Source: an uncultured Erysipelotrichaceae bacterium
GTDB taxonomy: Bacteria; Bacillota_I; Bacilli_A; Erysipelotrichales; Erysipelotrichaceae
Reading direction: 5' to 3'
DNA: 6,566 bases
Assembly (NCBI GenBank): GCA_900319505.1
Contig: ONOV01000103.1
Location: forward strand, 1-6,566
The notes under the pieces were generated by a model. That model had not been told where the DNA came from, did not search any database, and saw only the letters and a list, made by a program, of their open reading frames with translations. Positions 6,101-6,566 of the stretch are shown in pieces. Each line of letters opens with the position of its first letter. Position 1 is the first letter of the stretch. The translations under genes were made by a program, and so were the position numbers.

Positions 6101-6566
6101 AAAGCACAAAGGTATCGTCATTGGCAGTATTGGCGTCATAGATGCGAATGTCAATATCTCTGCCGCTCATGCGGATCATGGTCTCATCCTTGGCCGGGAA
6201 GATTCTGGCACTCATGACTGCTTCGCCGTTGTTGACAAAGATTTCAACAGAAGAATGATCCACAAAGACCTGCAGATGTTTCAGACCGTTTTCCACCGTA
6301 ATGGACCGGTCGGTACCGAACTCGGCATTGGTGATATGGCGCATGGAAGACTTGTCGATGGTCAGACGCTTCTTTGCACTGTGATAGGCAATTTCAAAGC
6401 CTCTGTCTCTGCCCCAGGTAAACAGGTTGAAACAGAAATCATTGTCATCCGCATTGTCGATTTCAATGACACCGGCCCGCGGCATGAGAGCATGCATCTG
6501 ATCGAGTACAACAGAGCCCTTCTTTGCTTCAAAGAGCTTTTTCTTCTTCAGGTTTTCTGTCTCTTC
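6099..6566 (-). CDS. GH32 enzyme, probably sucrose-6-phosphate hydrolase (C-terminal 155 aa only)
   Basis: The frame is open from the right window edge to TAA at 6101-6099, giving 155 C-terminal residues. The segment LQVFVDHSSVEIFVNNGEA (98-116 of the fragment), followed by RIFP, is the hallmark of the C-terminal beta-sandwich of glycoside hydrolase family 32, as in ScrB/SacA. The N-terminal five-bladed propeller with the catalytic Asp and Glu lies outside the window. Sucrose-6-phosphate hydrolase splits sucrose-6-phosphate imported by a PTS into glucose-6-phosphate and fructose. A beta-fructosidase or fructan hydrolase has the same C-terminal domain and cannot be excluded. The M at 6497 is internal, not a start, since 23 further in-frame codons precede it without a stop. 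It is convergent with the LysR gene, with a 20-nt gap and its own terminator beyond. Confidence 0.85.
   Translation of the reverse strand, partial: EETENLKKKKLFEAKKGSVVLDQMHALMPRAGVIEIDNADDNDFCFNLFTWGRDRGFEIAYHSAKKRLTIDKSSMRHITNAEFGTDRSITVENGLKHLQVFVDHSSVEIFVNNGEAVMSARIFPAKDETMIRMSGRDIDIRIYDANTANDDTFVL

Noticed and set aside
6495..6497. ATG at 6497 as the start of a small 132-aa gene
   Set aside because: The frame stays open to the window edge and the fragment is the C-terminal beta-sandwich of a GH32 enzyme, so this Met is internal.
1..6566. CRISPR arrays, insertion sequences, tRNA or rRNA genes
   Set aside because: No spaced repeat array, transposase-like frame, terminal inverted repeats or RNA gene signature was found by eye on either strand.

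Overview
The window looks like chromosomal DNA of an anaerobic Bacillota (Firmicutes) bacterium. An Erysipelotrichia-like gut or oral anaerobe is a reasonable guess. The reasons are the strong AAGGAGG-type ribosome binding sites, clear intrinsic terminators, sigma-A-like promoters, and an oxygen-sensitive 2-hydroxyacyl-CoA dehydratase activase system beside a sucrose-type GH32 gene and a Sec/lipobox lipoprotein. The taxonomic placement is inference only. No mobile element, CRISPR array, tRNA or rRNA was seen.

Layout. (1) 1-710, minus strand: a secreted lipoprotein with a ComEC-like metallo-beta-lactamase domain. It starts at a GTG and its C-terminus is cut by the window edge. (2) 711-881: a divergent intergenic region with a good promoter for the rightward operon, a perfect 12-bp palindrome just upstream of the -35 box, and three copies of GCTGTCA near the lipoprotein start. 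(3) 882-3872 and 3860-5119, plus strand: two genes overlapping by 13 bases. The first is a 996-aa protein with two BadF/HgdC-type ATPase domains, a four-cysteine linker and a DUF2229-type domain. The second is a 419-aa 2-hydroxyacyl-CoA dehydratase (HgdB)-like protein. A strong terminator follows at once. (4) 5185-6078, plus strand: a LysR-family regulator with its own extended -10 promoter and an unusual, degenerate helix-turn-helix. (5) 6099-6566, minus strand: the C-terminal end of a GH32 enzyme, probably sucrose-6-phosphate hydrolase, convergent with the LysR gene. The 3' ends of these two genes are packed with one terminator per strand, both overlapping coding sequence or stop codons.

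How they work together. The centre is the two-gene activase/dehydratase-like unit. In classical systems (HgdC with HgdAB) a homodimeric ATPase with one bridging [4Fe-4S] cluster injects a high-energy electron into a dehydratase. Here both ATPase halves sit in one chain, with the two cluster cysteines spaced 39 residues apart in each half (C122/C161 and C434/C473). The putative acceptor is the translationally coupled downstream protein. No CoA transferase, classical dehydratase subunits, acyl-CoA dehydrogenase or electron-transfer flavoprotein lies in the window, so the substrate is unknown. This is the most interesting system here: a widespread but functionally uncharacterised type, in a two-polypeptide form. 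The LysR protein might regulate it, but its position downstream behind a terminator gives only weak support.
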